Shown here: positions 34,681 through 44,870 of the stretch, piece by piece
Layout: the number at the start of each line of letters is the position of its first letter
Numbering within the stretch: the first letter of the stretch is position 1
Assembly: GCF_964656455.1 (NCBI RefSeq)
Contig: NC_135718.1
Coordinates: 149,774,762-149,838,761 of the forward strand
Source: Halichoerus grypus
Lineage: Eukaryota; Chordata; Mammalia; Carnivora; Phocidae
DNA: 64,000 nucleotides
Reading direction: 5' to 3'
The notes under the pieces: generated by a model
Seen by the model: only the letters and a program-made list of their open reading frames with translations
Databases searched by the model: none
What the model was told of the DNA's origin: nothing
Translations under genes and position numbers: made by a program

Positions 34681-34923
34681 ATAGTGCTGGGACTACCAAA
34701 TGCATTTAGAAAAACATAAAATCAGATCAATATTTCATCTTGTATACTAGGACAACAAATGAAAGATCTGAATTAAATTTTAAGAAAAAAATAAAAAACC
34801 ACCCCAGTACTACAAGAAAACATGGGTGAATTTCTTTACATCTGACACGAGAAAAATCTTACTATGCTTCAAAATCCAGAAGCATTAAAATAAAAGATAA
34901 ATTTAACTATATAAAAGCATATA

Positions 34924-35086
34924 GGGCGCCTGGGTGGCTCAGATGGTTAAGCGTCTGCCTTCGGCTCAGGTCATGATCCCTGGGTCCTGGGATCGAGTCC
35001 CACATCGGGCTCACTGCTCCTTGGGAGCCTGCTTCTTCCTCTGCCTCCGTCTCTCATGAATAAATAAATAAAATCTTTAAAAAAAA
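34924..35086 (+). mobile_element. SINEC
   Basis: Flanked by AAAAGCATATA at 34913-34923 and 35087-35097. The middle pyrimidine block is shortened. Confidence 0.95.
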
Positions 35087-35644
35087 AAAAGCATATAAAC
35101 TATATGAAAGCATGGCAGAAACAAAAAAATTCTGTAAGTAACCATTAATTTTTTTCAGTGTATTATTATAGTTACATAGAGGCTTGTCCTTATTCTTAGA
35201 ACATTTATCTAAGTATTTAGTGAGAAAGTGTTATAATTTCTACAACTGACTTTCAAATGCAACAGAACTGTGTATATAAGACATAACAAATATGGCAAAA
35301 TTATTAAAAATTGGTGAACCTAGGTAGAGAGTTTAGAAGTTCATTGTACTGTTCTTTCAACTTTTTAATTTTTGAAACACACAAAGCTTGATGTGATTGG
35401 GTGGAGGTGAGAGGCATGGAACACCATCAACAGAGTCAAAAGACAAATGACAAAGTAGAAGAAATATTTACAACAGATCACAAAGGACTCGTGTCCCTAA
35501 GAGACAATGAGCTTCTCAATTTTAGGAAAAAGACCAAAACTGATAGAAAAAATGGCAGAAGATATTAACAGTTTACTGAAAATAAATGCAAGCGGCCCTT
35601 ACATAAATTAGATTGAACATCTCACTCAAAATAAATGCAAGTTA

Positions 35645-35836
35645 GGAGCACCTGGGTGGCTCAGTCAGTTAAGCATCTGGCTCCTGATTTCAGCTCAGGT
35701 CATGATCTCAGGGTCTTGGGATAGGGCCCCACAGGCTCTGAACTCAGCAGGGAGTCTGCTTGAGGATTCTCTCTCCCTCTTTCCTCTGCACCCCCACCCA
35801 GTTCTTGTTCTCAAATAAATCTTAAAAAATAAATAA
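35645..35836 (+). mobile_element. SINEC, older subfamily
   Basis: ATAAATGCAAGTTA at 35631-35644 is repeated at 35837-35850. Body has CTCCTGATTTCAGCTCAGG and GAGTCTGCTTGAGGATTCTC. Confidence 0.95.
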
Positions 35837-35907
35837 ATAAATGCAAGTTAAAGCTATACAATGATACTATTTCTCACCTACAAGATTAGCAAAAATCCAT
35901 GCTTGAG

Positions 35908-35988
35908 GGTGCCTGGGTGGCTCAGTCGTTAAGCGTCTGTCTTCGGCTCAGGTCATGATCCCAGAGTCCTGGGATCGAGCCCCGCATC
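35908..35988 (+). mobile_element. SINEC missing its 3' half
   Basis: Begins normally at GGGTGCCTGGGTGGCTCAG and runs to GATCGAGCCCCGCATC, then stops. The CTCCCTGCTC block and A-tail are absent and no target-site duplication is seen. L1M sequence follows directly (GTGAAAACCGGTCTCC). Confidence 0.9.
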
Positions 35989-36323
35989 TGTGAAAACCGG
36001 TCTCCTTGAGGGGGATGCTGCTTCTAGGGCTGGGTCAGGAAATGCACAGATCAGCCCAGGAGTTCTCAGCGTATCACAAAGCAGGGAGGCCATAAAAACT
36101 AATGGGAAACAATTTTTTTTCAAGCGAATGGGGTCATGTCAAAAGGACCAAGAGCCAACCTAAAGAGTCATCGCTATCAAAATAGGAGACAATAGGAGCA
36201 TCGAAATGAATAATGGCAGCAAAACTACCGAAGCACATGGGACAGATCATTATCGAGGTGTTCATGGTTCTCCAACAATTCCAGAGTGTGGGACATTCTA
36301 CCAGACAACTGAACCAGTTTCTT

Positions 36324-36532
36324 TTTTTTTTTTCTTTTTTTTTTAAAGATTTTATTTATTTATTTGACAGAGAGAGACACAGTGAGAGAGGGAACACAAG
36401 CAAGGGGGAGTGGGAGAGGGAGAAGCAGGCTTCCCGCGGAGCAGAGAGCCCGATATGGGACTCGATCCCAGGACCCTGGGACCATGACCTGAGCCGAAGG
36501 CAGTTGCTTAACAACTGAGCCACCCAGGCGCC
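36324..36532 (-). mobile_element. SINEC with 15-bp duplication
   Basis: CTGAACCAGTTTCTT at 36309-36323 is repeated at 36533-36547, splitting an L1M 3' UTR. Nearly consensus, so relatively young. Sense to NOS1AP. Confidence 0.97.
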
Positions 36533-37089
36533 CTGAACCAGTTTCTTCAAAGTCACAGGAGGTTAAAGAAAGGAGGTGGGGGAGGGGGAGGGGCATCCAC
36601 TCTAGATAATAGCCCAGAGTCCTAACCACCCCGTGCAATGCATGTACTGTATTTGGATCTTTATCCCAACAAACTAAGTATAGAAAGACATCTGAAGATA
36701 ACTAGGGAAATTTAAAGGACTATGTACACGGATTTTGTTGCTAATTTTCATAGGTGTGTAAGAACAGTCCCCTTTTTTATGGAGATTCATATTCTAGGAT
36801 ACAGTGGGGAAACAGGATCTCATGACTTACATTAAAATACTTCAACAAAATAAGGGAACATGTTATAGATAAAGCAAATGTGGCAAAATCTTAAAGACAA
36901 TTCAATCTAGGTGATGAGTATTCAAAGGTTCATTACATTACCCGCTCTAGTTTTGTGTATAAGTTTTTCATAATAAAATTTCTTAAAATAGACTTCCCAA
37001 AGACCTACTACTGCATACATAGCACAATAGGACCTTGGATTCTGGAGGGCTCACTATTCTCCCCAATAATTCAAGATTTATGGACAATC

Positions 37090-37560
37090 TGTATGGAATA
37101 AAAATTAAAACAGTTAATTCTCATTTTCTTATATGCCCACCAGATAGTTTATTTTCTAGCATTAGGATTTCTAAACACTGAAAACTGAAAGCATGCTTTC
37201 TGGACATTTATTCCATCATTAGGAAACAATTTTAACTTAACAGATTAATGTCCTGCTTTATATCGTCTTCATTTTCCTAATTATTTACAAGGGAAAACCA
37301 TCAGTGAATAATTTTATAATATTCGATCAGACTTAAACATACGTTGAAAAAAAAACATACTTTGAAATTGTTTTGCAAAGTGACAGTCATTTGTAATTAT
37401 GGTAATCACTAATTTATCTGTTGATAGATTCCAGCTTTCAAATACAAGCTTATCTTAAAATAGAGGTTTACCTACATTATAAAGTGTTTGTTTCAAATGG
37501 TCCTGTTTAGAAATGGGTTATTCCACCTTAACTACAAACACTGAATTACTGCTTTATGTC
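37090..37560. promoter_or_regulatory. AT-rich repeat-free block, candidate regulatory element
   Basis: About 470 bases without recognised repeats. It is rich in homeobox-like words (CCTAATTATTTAC, TTTGTAATTATGG, CACTAATTTATC), with GATA-like GTTGATAGATTCC and CTTATCTTAAAATAGAGG, the last also MEF2-like. Inference from motifs only. Confidence 0.3.
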
Positions 37561-37714
37561 TCTCACGTGGGGACATTATCTGAACAATTATTCCACATCC
37601 CTAAACAGGAGAGGGTTCTACATCCCCAGAAGGTCCAGACAATGATAGAAGCCTCATTAAGAATAAAAATTACTGACTTTCACTGTTATTTTCATTGTTT
37701 ATAGTAGATACACT

Positions 37715-37840
37715 TAACAAATGGCAGACACGGTGCTAAACACCTCATAACCTCCAGTTTACAAACGCACCCACTAAGACGCTCAGATTTTTCGCGGGGT
37801 CACACGGCTCATAACGGGCTAAGCCAGTGTCCTCCACAGT
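37715..37840 (+). repeat. MIR3-like fragment
   Basis: ACGGTGCTAAACACCTCATAAC, GGGGTCACACGGCTCATAAC and GGGCTAAGCCAGTGTCC. Confidence 0.55.
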
Positions 37841-37864
37841 CCTCCTCTGTCAAAGGGAGGAGGC

Positions 37865-37985
37865 ACACTTGTCACTACCAGCTATGAGATTCGGAGCGCG
37901 TCACTTGGCCTCAGTTTCCCCACCAGCAATATGAGGAAGCTGGACTAAGGACTCCCCCAAACTCTGAACAGATCAGTCTACTCCT
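37865..37985 (+). repeat. MIR
   Basis: ACTACCAGCTATGAGATTCGG, GCGTCACTTGGCCTCAGTTTCC, CAATATGAGGAAGCTGGAC. Confidence 0.65.
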
Positions 37986-38539
37986 TTCAAAGGCAGTCTT
38001 TCAAATGGAAAAAATCCTGAAGTTCCAAGTCCTTTAGCAGAAAGGCCTCCCACTATGCGCCAATCCCGATGGGGCTCTGCACGGATCCTTTGGCAGAACT
38101 CCTCAGGAAGAGTTCTGCCCTGGAGTTGCAGGTCAGTGGGAAACCCGTATCCTAGAGAGGAACACGGGGATCAGAGAGCACAGCACCAACATTTCTGCCA
38201 GAGTCTGGAGTGGCAGGCAGACTGCTGAGGAATGCAGCGGGCAGATCAAGGCACAAAGGCACACGGGTTCTACATGGAGAATGTGGAGAAGCACCTGTTA
38301 AAAGGTATGGGGGGGGGCGGAATGCAGCGGCAGGATCTGAAAGGATTCTTCCCTCATCTCCTGCACCAGATCCCCAATTCTTTCCTTGTTTCATCAACAA
38401 GCTTAACAACTGCACAAATGTCCATCGTCTGAATGAACTGTCACTTGCAGAACATAGTCCTCAGTTATGAGTCCTTAAGCTGTCCTTCCACCTTTCACTA
38501 TTGGAAAACTGGGCTGAAAAAATCATGCGCAAAATCCCT

Positions 38540-38960
38540 TCTATTTCTTTAGGATAGATCCCCAGAAGCAGGAATTATTTGGTGAAAGGGTAGAAAAATG
38601 TTGAAGTATCTACATATATGTCCACATACACACGTATGTATACACATATAAAATCGAATTTCATTCTTAAAGATGTATTTCAGAGACAGAGAGCATGCAG
38701 GGGGGAGGGGTAGAGGGACAGGAGAAACCCAAGCAGACTCTGCACTGAGCACGGAGCCCAACACAGGGCTCAATCTCACCACCCTGAGATCATGACCCAA
38801 GCTGAAACCAAGAGCTGGACACTTAAGCGACTGAGCCACCCAGGAGCCCCAAAAAATTAAATGGCTTTCTTAAGGTTGGACTAATTTATGCTCCCACCAG
38901 CAGCAGAGGAGACATCCTATTACTCATGGAATAGGTTCACACCGGTCTCTGGCCATACAC
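38540..38960 (-). mobile_element. Ancient L1M fragment split by a SINEC
   Basis: TTTCTTTAGGATAGATCCCC, then AGAAGCAGGAATTATTTGG and, after the SINE, ATTTATGCTCCCACCAGCAG are minus-orientation L1M phrases. Confidence 0.65.
38665..38850 (-). mobile_element. SINEC, diverged
   Basis: TTAAAGATGTATTTCAGAGAC, GGAGCCCAACACAGGGCTC, CTGAGCCACCCAGGAGCCCC. Sense to NOS1AP. Confidence 0.92.
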
Positions 38961-39239
38961 CGGCTATTAGCATCCCCACTGCCTCCCCTACGCCCTCCGT
39001 TTCATGTCCAACAGGCCAAGGACCCCCGGTATGTTTCCCTCTCCACGTCTTCGGAGGGCAACTCTAGGCAATCCCAAATGCCTCCGCAAACCCCCTCGCC
39101 AACAAGAATACCTTCTCCACCCTCCCACACTCACAAAGATGGAGATTCCTTAGCCCTGGAGGCTAAGTGCTCCAGAACCCACGAGAAAGCTCCCGCTGCA
39201 GAACGGAGCAGGGAGACTCACGTGATTCTGTGTGTGTGG

Positions 39240-39400
39240 GTGTACCATTTTATCAAATTTTTAATTTTAATTCTAGGACAGTTAGCATACTGTGTTGTAT
39301 TAGTTTCAAGCCTACACTACAGTGGTTCAAGTATACGTCACTCTGTGTTCGTCATGAGTGTCCTCTTCATTCCCATCACTGCTTTCACGTAATTTTTCAT
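39240..39400 (-). mobile_element. Carnivore L1 3' UTR fragment
   Basis: AGGACAGTTAGCATACTGTG, TATTAGTTTCAAGCCTACAC, TTCATTCCCATCACTGCTTTC. Confidence 0.75.
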
Positions 39401-39461
39401 TAAAAGTCACACAAGTAGGTTCCTACTGAAGCTGACTGAACCCTGTTCATGCTGGCAATTT

Positions 39462-39627
39462 GGGTTTTTTTTAAAGATTTGAGAGAGAGAGAGAGCAGAA
39501 GCAGGGGGAGGGGCAGAGAGAGAAGCAGGCTCCCCCCTGAGCAGGGAGCCCGATCCCAGAACCCTGGGATCATGACCTGAGCCGAAGGCAGCCGCTTCCC
39601 CAACTGAGCCCCCCCAGGCTTCCCTAA
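39462..39627 (-). mobile_element. SINEC with internal deletion
   Basis: GCTGGCAATTT at 39451-39461 and 39628-39638. The stretch between GGGAGCCCGAT and CCCAGAACCC lacks about 15 bases of the usual body. Sense to NOS1AP. Confidence 0.94.
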
Positions 39628-39639
39628 GCTGGCAATTTT

Positions 39640-40380
39640 TAAATAAAAAAATGAACAGCAGCAATCCAAGTCCTTTGCTTATTTTTGCCATTTGGTGTTT
39701 TGTTTTGGTTTTTGGCTTTTGTAGAATGTGGAGCCAACCCAGCGACGTCAGCTCCATGTAAACAGAAACTGAAAGCAGGGACATCCCCGTTCAGCCCTCG
39801 GGGACCCGCAGGCATGCAGGCTCACTGTGTGCACACTGGGGCCACGGAGCAAATCCTTCCCCGTGAGGCAAACGGCACATCACCTGTGTCAGGCACGAAC
39901 TGGAGGAAGGTAAAGACCGCTCTGGAGTGTCTGGTAGACTTCCTCCAAACCTCTCCCTGCCCTCCCTCACGGGCTACTGACAAAGATTCTCCCCCTTCTT
40001 GGACTCCAAGCAGACCCTCCTCTGGTTATTTGGACAGTGAAATGGTCTAGTTTCTAGGTTTTTCTTAAGAAGAAGAACATGCTGTGAGGGTCTAGAGAGT
40101 AGTACCCCTACTTCCCCAAAATGCAGATGACAACAGATTACCAGGCAGCTCCTACGTGACTTGTGCCATCATCAAGACAAGTGGCTCCTACGTTGAGGTC
40201 CTAGGAATCCCCGTGAACGTTCTCACAAGCCCCAGGGACCCCTGAAAGGAGATGCTAGGTTCGGTTTATGAGTTTTTGGAGAAGAGAGACCAGAGCTTTT
40301 GTTAGATTTCCACGGGGCCCATGACTCAAAAGGACTGAGCAGAGCGCGGACTCATCGCCAGCAAACATACTCACCCCCAC
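39640..40380. other. Intron sequence without recognised repeats
   Basis: Unique-looking, moderately GC-rich. No supported feature. A short L2-like end, CCCTGGACACACAGTGGGTG with TTCAGTACATGAGG, follows near 40405-40440. Confidence 0.4.
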
Positions 40381-40543
40381 CTCAGCCCCCAACCTCATGC
40401 ATAGCCCTGGACACACAGTGGGTGTTCAGTACATGAGGAGCAAATTCAAAACTGCCAAGTGACTGTTCGTAAACTGGTGGAGAGACATAAGGGTTCTACA
40501 AATACGGATCCATCTTGCAGGAAAAACAAGAGGCCAAGAGCAC

Positions 40544-40567
40544 TTTTTTTTTTTTTTTTTTTTTTTT
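40544..40567 (+). repeat. Orphan (T)24 homopolymer
   Basis: 24 consecutive T with no SINE or L1 body on either side. Flanks are AGAGCAC and AATGAAGAG. Confidence 0.85.
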
Positions 40568-41099
40568 AATGAAGAGTCAACTGGAGTATCAGCAAGGCAA
40601 AGCACCTGCTAAGCAACCAGTGTTGATGGAATATTTCATTCTTTTTCTTTCTTCTCCTAACACCACTGTGAAGAAGGACCCTAGGACGTGCCAGAACCTG
40701 GAGGAGAGAATAAGGTTCGCGGACTCCTGTGTGATAAGAAAGTGGAGGCCGACAAAGGGTACATGGACTTGTCCACCCTCAGATAGCAAGAACCCCTGAT
40801 GGGTCTCGAAGGCTACCAGGGAGCAGTGAGAGCCCCTTCTGTGTTCACACGTACAAGCGCACATACCCATGTGACACACACACGTGCCAGGCCAGGCAGC
40901 TTCAGCTGCACAGAACCTTCCCAAGGGCAGGAGGGGGATGGCCCCGGCAACTGCTCCCAGGAAGGCCCTCAGTGCAAGGGAGAACCTAAGGGTCTCCTAG
41001 CAGCAGCCTGACAAGGTGCACTCAGGGAACCAGCCCCTCTTTTTATTCCGAGCACAACGGCCCATTTGTTCACCAGTGGACTCTGCGACCTGTCTCAAA

Positions 41100-41243
41100 G
41101 GCCCGGAGGAAGGAGGTCAGCAGTCCCATCTGAGGGGCCCGGAGGAATGAGGTCAGCAGTCCCATCTGAGGGGCCCGGAGGAAGGAGGTCAGCAGTCCCA
41201 TCTGAGGGGCCCAGAGGAAGGAGGTCAGCAGTCCCGTCTGAGG
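41100..41243. repeat. 36-bp minisatellite, four units
   Basis: Units at 41100-41135, 41136-41171, 41172-41207 and 41208-41243 are all exactly 36 bases, with only about one or two changes per unit. Each starts GGCCCGGAGGAA (one has GGCCCAGAGG) and ends CCCATCTGAGG (one has CCCGTCTGAGG). Since 36 is a multiple of three, the array opens long frames on both strands; these are by-products and not genes. Confidence 0.95.
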
Positions 41244-41714
41244 GGCGGCTGGGGATCCAAGGAGTTCGAGGTTCTGAGCTGCCAGGGTCCGTGGGCTTCC
41301 CCACGCTCCCCACCCTTCCCCTCAAACAAGGAAGGACAAACACTAGGGCACATGAGTTCATACCTCCCTGTCTACAGAAGGAAAAATTCATGATAAATTA
41401 CCTGGCAAAAATTTATCAGTTTAAACGAACAAACAAAATAGCTCCCAAGAAGTCGGCTCTCAAGTGTCAGACCCAGACTGCGATCCGTTTCAGCTCAGCA
41501 AGGAAATCCATGCACACATCTACTTGCCACGGCCCGACACAAATCTGATAAAGACGGGACGGACATATGGAAGCCTACAGCATCTGGAGGGACCGCCAAC
41601 GCAAACAGAACAAGATGCACAAAATGAGCGCCCATCCCCAGGAAACCGAAGCCAGCATTTTCTGATTAGATAAGGCCCCAGACATGGATTAATGCTGTCC
41701 ACGGAGGCACTTTT

Positions 41715-41919
41715 TTTTTTTTTTTTTTAAAGATTTTATTTATTTTTATTTGAGAGAGAGAGAATGAGAGAGAGCGAGTACATGAGAGGGGGGAGGGTCA
41801 GAGGGAGAAGCAGACTCCCCGCCGAGCAGGGAGCCCGATGCGGGACTCGATCCAGGGACTCCAGGATCATGACCTGAGCCGAAGGCAGTCGCTTAACCAA
41901 CTGAGCCACCCAGGCGCCC
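41715..41919 (-). mobile_element. Young SINEC with 16-bp duplication
   Basis: CCACGGAGGCACTTTT at 41699-41714 and 41920-41935. Long T run, intact body, variant phrase GGGACTCCAGGATCATGACC. Sense to NOS1AP. Confidence 0.97.
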
Positions 41920-41939
41920 CCACGGAGGCACTTTTAACT

Positions 41940-43150
41940 CCCGTCTTCCTCCCTGGCACGGTGGCGTGTAGATCTGCAAGAAGCTGCAGGAGAGCTCGAG
42001 GAACTTTGACAATGAAGTGGGTTTAACTGTGATTCAGACACGATGAAAGACAGGCTTACCCCCCAAAGAAACCACAGGTCTACGTGGGAACCTCAAAACA
42101 CACAGGGGGCAAGTGTCGGAGGAAACTGTACTTGTCACAGAGGATGCTAGTGGGGAGGGAGGGCGTGAGGGAGCGAAGCTGTCCTCACACCGCACAGGGC
42201 AACTTCTAAGACCCCCACCTGTCCTGGATCAGCACCCAAGTCAACAAATCAGGATGCTAACGTGTTCAGTCACCAACCACGCCGGTCCTCTGCCTGCCCA
42301 GTTGTCGTTTTCCCACGCGTCATCTCTGGGACACAAATCTTTCTGAAAGAAAGCCCCACAGCTACCACAGTCCTGCCCAACGAGAACGGATTTCAAGCTA
42401 CCATACTAGGAAGCTATCCTATTAAGCCACCAGCTCACCCGAGAACTTTCTAAGCTGTAGCTGGAGTAAACACAGGACTCAGCAATGCCCAAGGGAGAAA
42501 GGTTTGCCCTCCTGGGGACAAAGCGCACTGAACAGGCCTCCCACGGATCGGGTTCGCTGTTCCCGCAAATTCACCAGGAAGCAGCCTGTTCCGGAAACAC
42601 AGACAGAGGATCGAGTCACCTCCCAAAAGGCATCAAGAATACAAGGGGAGCAGCACCCCACAGTCCTAAGAGTCACAACTACAGAGGGAGATGGGGACAC
42701 TGTGGCTGGCACACAGAGGGGAGCCCTCCACCGGCCTCTGGAGAAGGGGGTGGTGGCCGTGTCAGCAGGCCACACACTGGAGGCCAGGGCTTGGCGTGCA
42801 CCTAGACCTCCAAGGGGAACATTCCTGAAGCGGAGGAGGAGGGTCCATGGCAGCCCGAATTCCAGTTTCTGGATCCTCTCCTCCTCACACGGCCTTCTAC
42901 TTTGTGCATCTGACACCAAGACACCAGGGCACGGGCTTGGGACTGACCTCCCGTGATGATGTAATAATAAACTGGCAATCTGGGGAATAAGCTGGTTTCT
43001 TAGCAGTCCCTTCTTCACAGACTGACCTCACTCAGGATAAAACCGGTAGAACGGACCTTCTGAATGCTTTTCTCCCCATTTCCCTCCTGAATCCAAGGTT
43101 TTACACGAGTTCCTCTATCAGCCTCTGAGCTGCCCTCAGCCTCTCTGCCT
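41940..43150. other. Intron sequence without recognised repeats
   Basis: GC-moderate unique sequence. Overlapping frames of 100-180 codons exist on both strands at 42479-43018, but the two strands are equally open and neither resembles a protein, so no gene is called. Confidence 0.5.
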
Positions 43151-43315
43151 TGTGTCTCTCAAACTGTAGTTGACAAACAAGTCACCTGGGGATCTTGGTA
43201 AAATGCAGACTTAACTCGGTGGGTCTAGGACAGAGCCTGAGAGTCTGTATTTCTAACAAGATCTCCGGCGACATTGATGCTGCACCATAAGCCACACTCT
43301 GAGGAGCAAAACTCC
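43150..43315. mobile_element. MER5A-like hAT-Charlie fragment
   Basis: TCTCTCAAACTGTAGTTGAC, AGTCACCTGGGGATCTTGG, GAGTCTGTATTTCTAACAAG, GACATTGATGCTGCACC and CACACTCTGAGGAGCAAAAC follow MER5A almost end to end. Confidence 0.8.
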
Positions 43316-43424
43316 AACCATCCCAAAGGATTTCTGGACAATTCAGCTTCCTTGGGCCTCTTCCCCAAAAACCTGTAATGGTCCCAAAACAGGTACAAGT
43401 ATCTGCGATTTTTATCCTGGACAG

Positions 43425-43520
43425 AACAGAGGCCCCCCGCGGTACAGGAACCTGCCCAACATCACACAACTCGGAAGTCATTATCTGAACTCAGGAAGGG
43501 ACCAGATTTAGTCACAGCAT
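43425..43520 (+). repeat. MIR3-like fragment
   Basis: AACCTGCCCAACATCACACAAC followed by GAACTCAGGAAGGGACCAG. Confidence 0.5.
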
Positions 43521-43599
43521 CCTGCTCTATTTCCTCAATACCCTTAGCACTATCTGAACTCAGCCTGTTTCCATTTATAAGGCTCTTTGTTAGTCTCCT

Positions 43600-43745
43600 C
43601 TCCTCTGCCCACATCCCCAACACCCAGGCCCGTCTGTAAGGCTCTGAAGGAGCAGGGATCATGTTTGTCTTGCTCACTGCTAGATCTCTGGTACATAGAT
43701 AAATCGCCAGCGCATGGGGGACACCTGAAAACATCTGTTGCATGA
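43600..43745 (+). repeat. L2 3' end
   Basis: GTCTGTAAGGCTCTGAAGG, GGGATCATGTTTGTCTTGC, TCACTGCTAGATCTCTGG, ATCTGTTGCATGAAC. Confidence 0.8.
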
Positions 43746-43954
43746 ACAAAAGCAAACAAAACAAATGGCTTTTTCTTCCCGAAGGAGATAGAACAAGGAC
43801 CTTGGCCATTCTGGGACCTGGGAGAAGTCGTTCAGCGTCCGTCACGGAGAAGCCTGGGAGGGCGCTGCTGCGTGGATCAGACCAGAGACAGACAGATGGA
43901 TGCAACAGAAGCTAGCACCCCGCCCCAGCAAGAACTCCTAACTGAGTCACGGGG

Positions 43955-44545
43955 AGAGGTCTTGGCTAAGATACAGTCCCCAGCCATCCTATCAGACACT
44001 AAACTACGTGCTGTTGTGAAGGTATTTTGCACATGTGATTAAGGTCCACCATCCTCCTTAAGTAAAGGAGGTGATTCTAGATCATCTGGAGGAGCCTGTT
44101 TTGGGAGCTGAAAGGCCTCAAGAGTAGAGCTGAGGACTCCTGAGGACGAAATTCTGCCTGTGGACAGCAGCTTCAGTCCGTGCCCATGACTTCCAGCCTG
44201 GCAGCCGGCCCACACATTTACCCCCAATCGCCTGCACCAGCAGCTCAAAATAAAGCTCTTCACGCCCGTCTTTCCGACTGGCCCATTTCTTTTTTTTTTT
44301 TTTTTTTTTAAAGATTTTATTTATTTATTTGAGAGAGAGAGAGAATGAGAGACAGAGAGCATGAGAGGGAGGAGAATCAGAGGGAGAAGCAGACTCCCTG
44401 CCGAGCAGTGAGCCTGATGCGGGACTCGATCCCGGGACTCCAGGATCATGACCTGAGCCGAAGGCAGTCGCTTAACCAACTGAGCCACCCAGGCGCCCTG
44501 GCCCATTTCTTGGGTTGACCCCTGGCTAATACTACTGCAAAGCTG
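43955..44545 (+). mobile_element. LTR remnant (ERVL/MaLR-like), split by a SINEC
   Basis: CTAAACTACGTGCTGTTGTG, TGTGATTAAGGTCCACCATC, CTGAAAGGCCTCAAGAGTAG, GAAATTCTGCCTGTGGACAGC, CAATCGCCTGCACCAGCAGC, then after the SINE GGGTTGACCCCTGGCTAATAC. This order is LTR-like. The family is not determined. Confidence 0.6.
44292..44497 (-). mobile_element. Young SINEC with 14-bp duplication
   Basis: CTGGCCCATTTCTT at 44278-44291 and 44498-44511, interrupting the LTR remnant. Carries the variant phrase GGGACTCCAGGATCATGACC. Sense to NOS1AP. Confidence 0.97.
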
Positions 44546-44664
44546 GGTGATCTTGCCCTGCAGGAGAGCAACATGGCCTCATCCAACACTGGGGGGGGGG
44601 AGCGCTCATGATGGAAGGCACCATAGTTCTTTCCATTAAGTATCTGTTTAAAGTGGCTCCATGT

Positions 44665-44855
44665 CGGGCACCTGGGTGGCTCAGTCGTTAAGCGTCTGCC
44701 TTCAGCTCAGGTCATGACCCCGGGGTCCTGGGATCAAGTCCCGCATCGGGCTCCTTGCTCAACAGGGAGCCCGCTTCTCCCTCTGTCTCTGCCCCTGCTT
44801 GTGCTCTCTCTCTCCTTCTCTCTCTCAAATAAAATCTTTAAAAAAATAAATAAAT
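44665..44855 (+). mobile_element. SINEC with 15-bp duplication
   Basis: AAAGTGGCTCCATGT at 44650-44664 and 44856-44870. Full structure. Antisense to NOS1AP. Confidence 0.97.
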
Positions 44856-44870
44856 AAAGTGGCTCCATGT

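Larger units (their letters stand above)
34680..37000 (+). mobile_element. Ancient L1M region carrying several SINEs
   Basis: Between the SINEs the sequence reads like old L1 ORF2 and 3' UTR: CAAGAAAACATGGGTGAATT, GACAAATGACAAAGTAGAAG, GTGTGGGACATTCTACCAG and a 3' end GTTTTTCATAATAAAATTTC near 36970. A second, similar 3' end at about 35270-35390 suggests two L1M copies rather than one. Confidence 0.65.

Noticed and set aside
38229..38331. Direct repeat GGAATGCAGCGG seen twice about 90 bases apart
   Set aside because: Twelve bases only, no insert of recognisable origin between the copies, and within the range of chance.
41066..41548. 160-codon frame with a 12-residue repeat (GGRRSAVPSEGP)
   Set aside because: It is produced by the 36-bp minisatellite, which opens both strands. 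There is no sign of a real gene on either side.
42479..43018. 179-codon open frame on the minus strand
   Set aside because: The plus strand is equally open over the same bases (about 150 codons at 42504-42956). The composition is Pro/Arg/Ser-rich noise, there is no recognisable domain, and I see no splice or promoter context that would support an exon.
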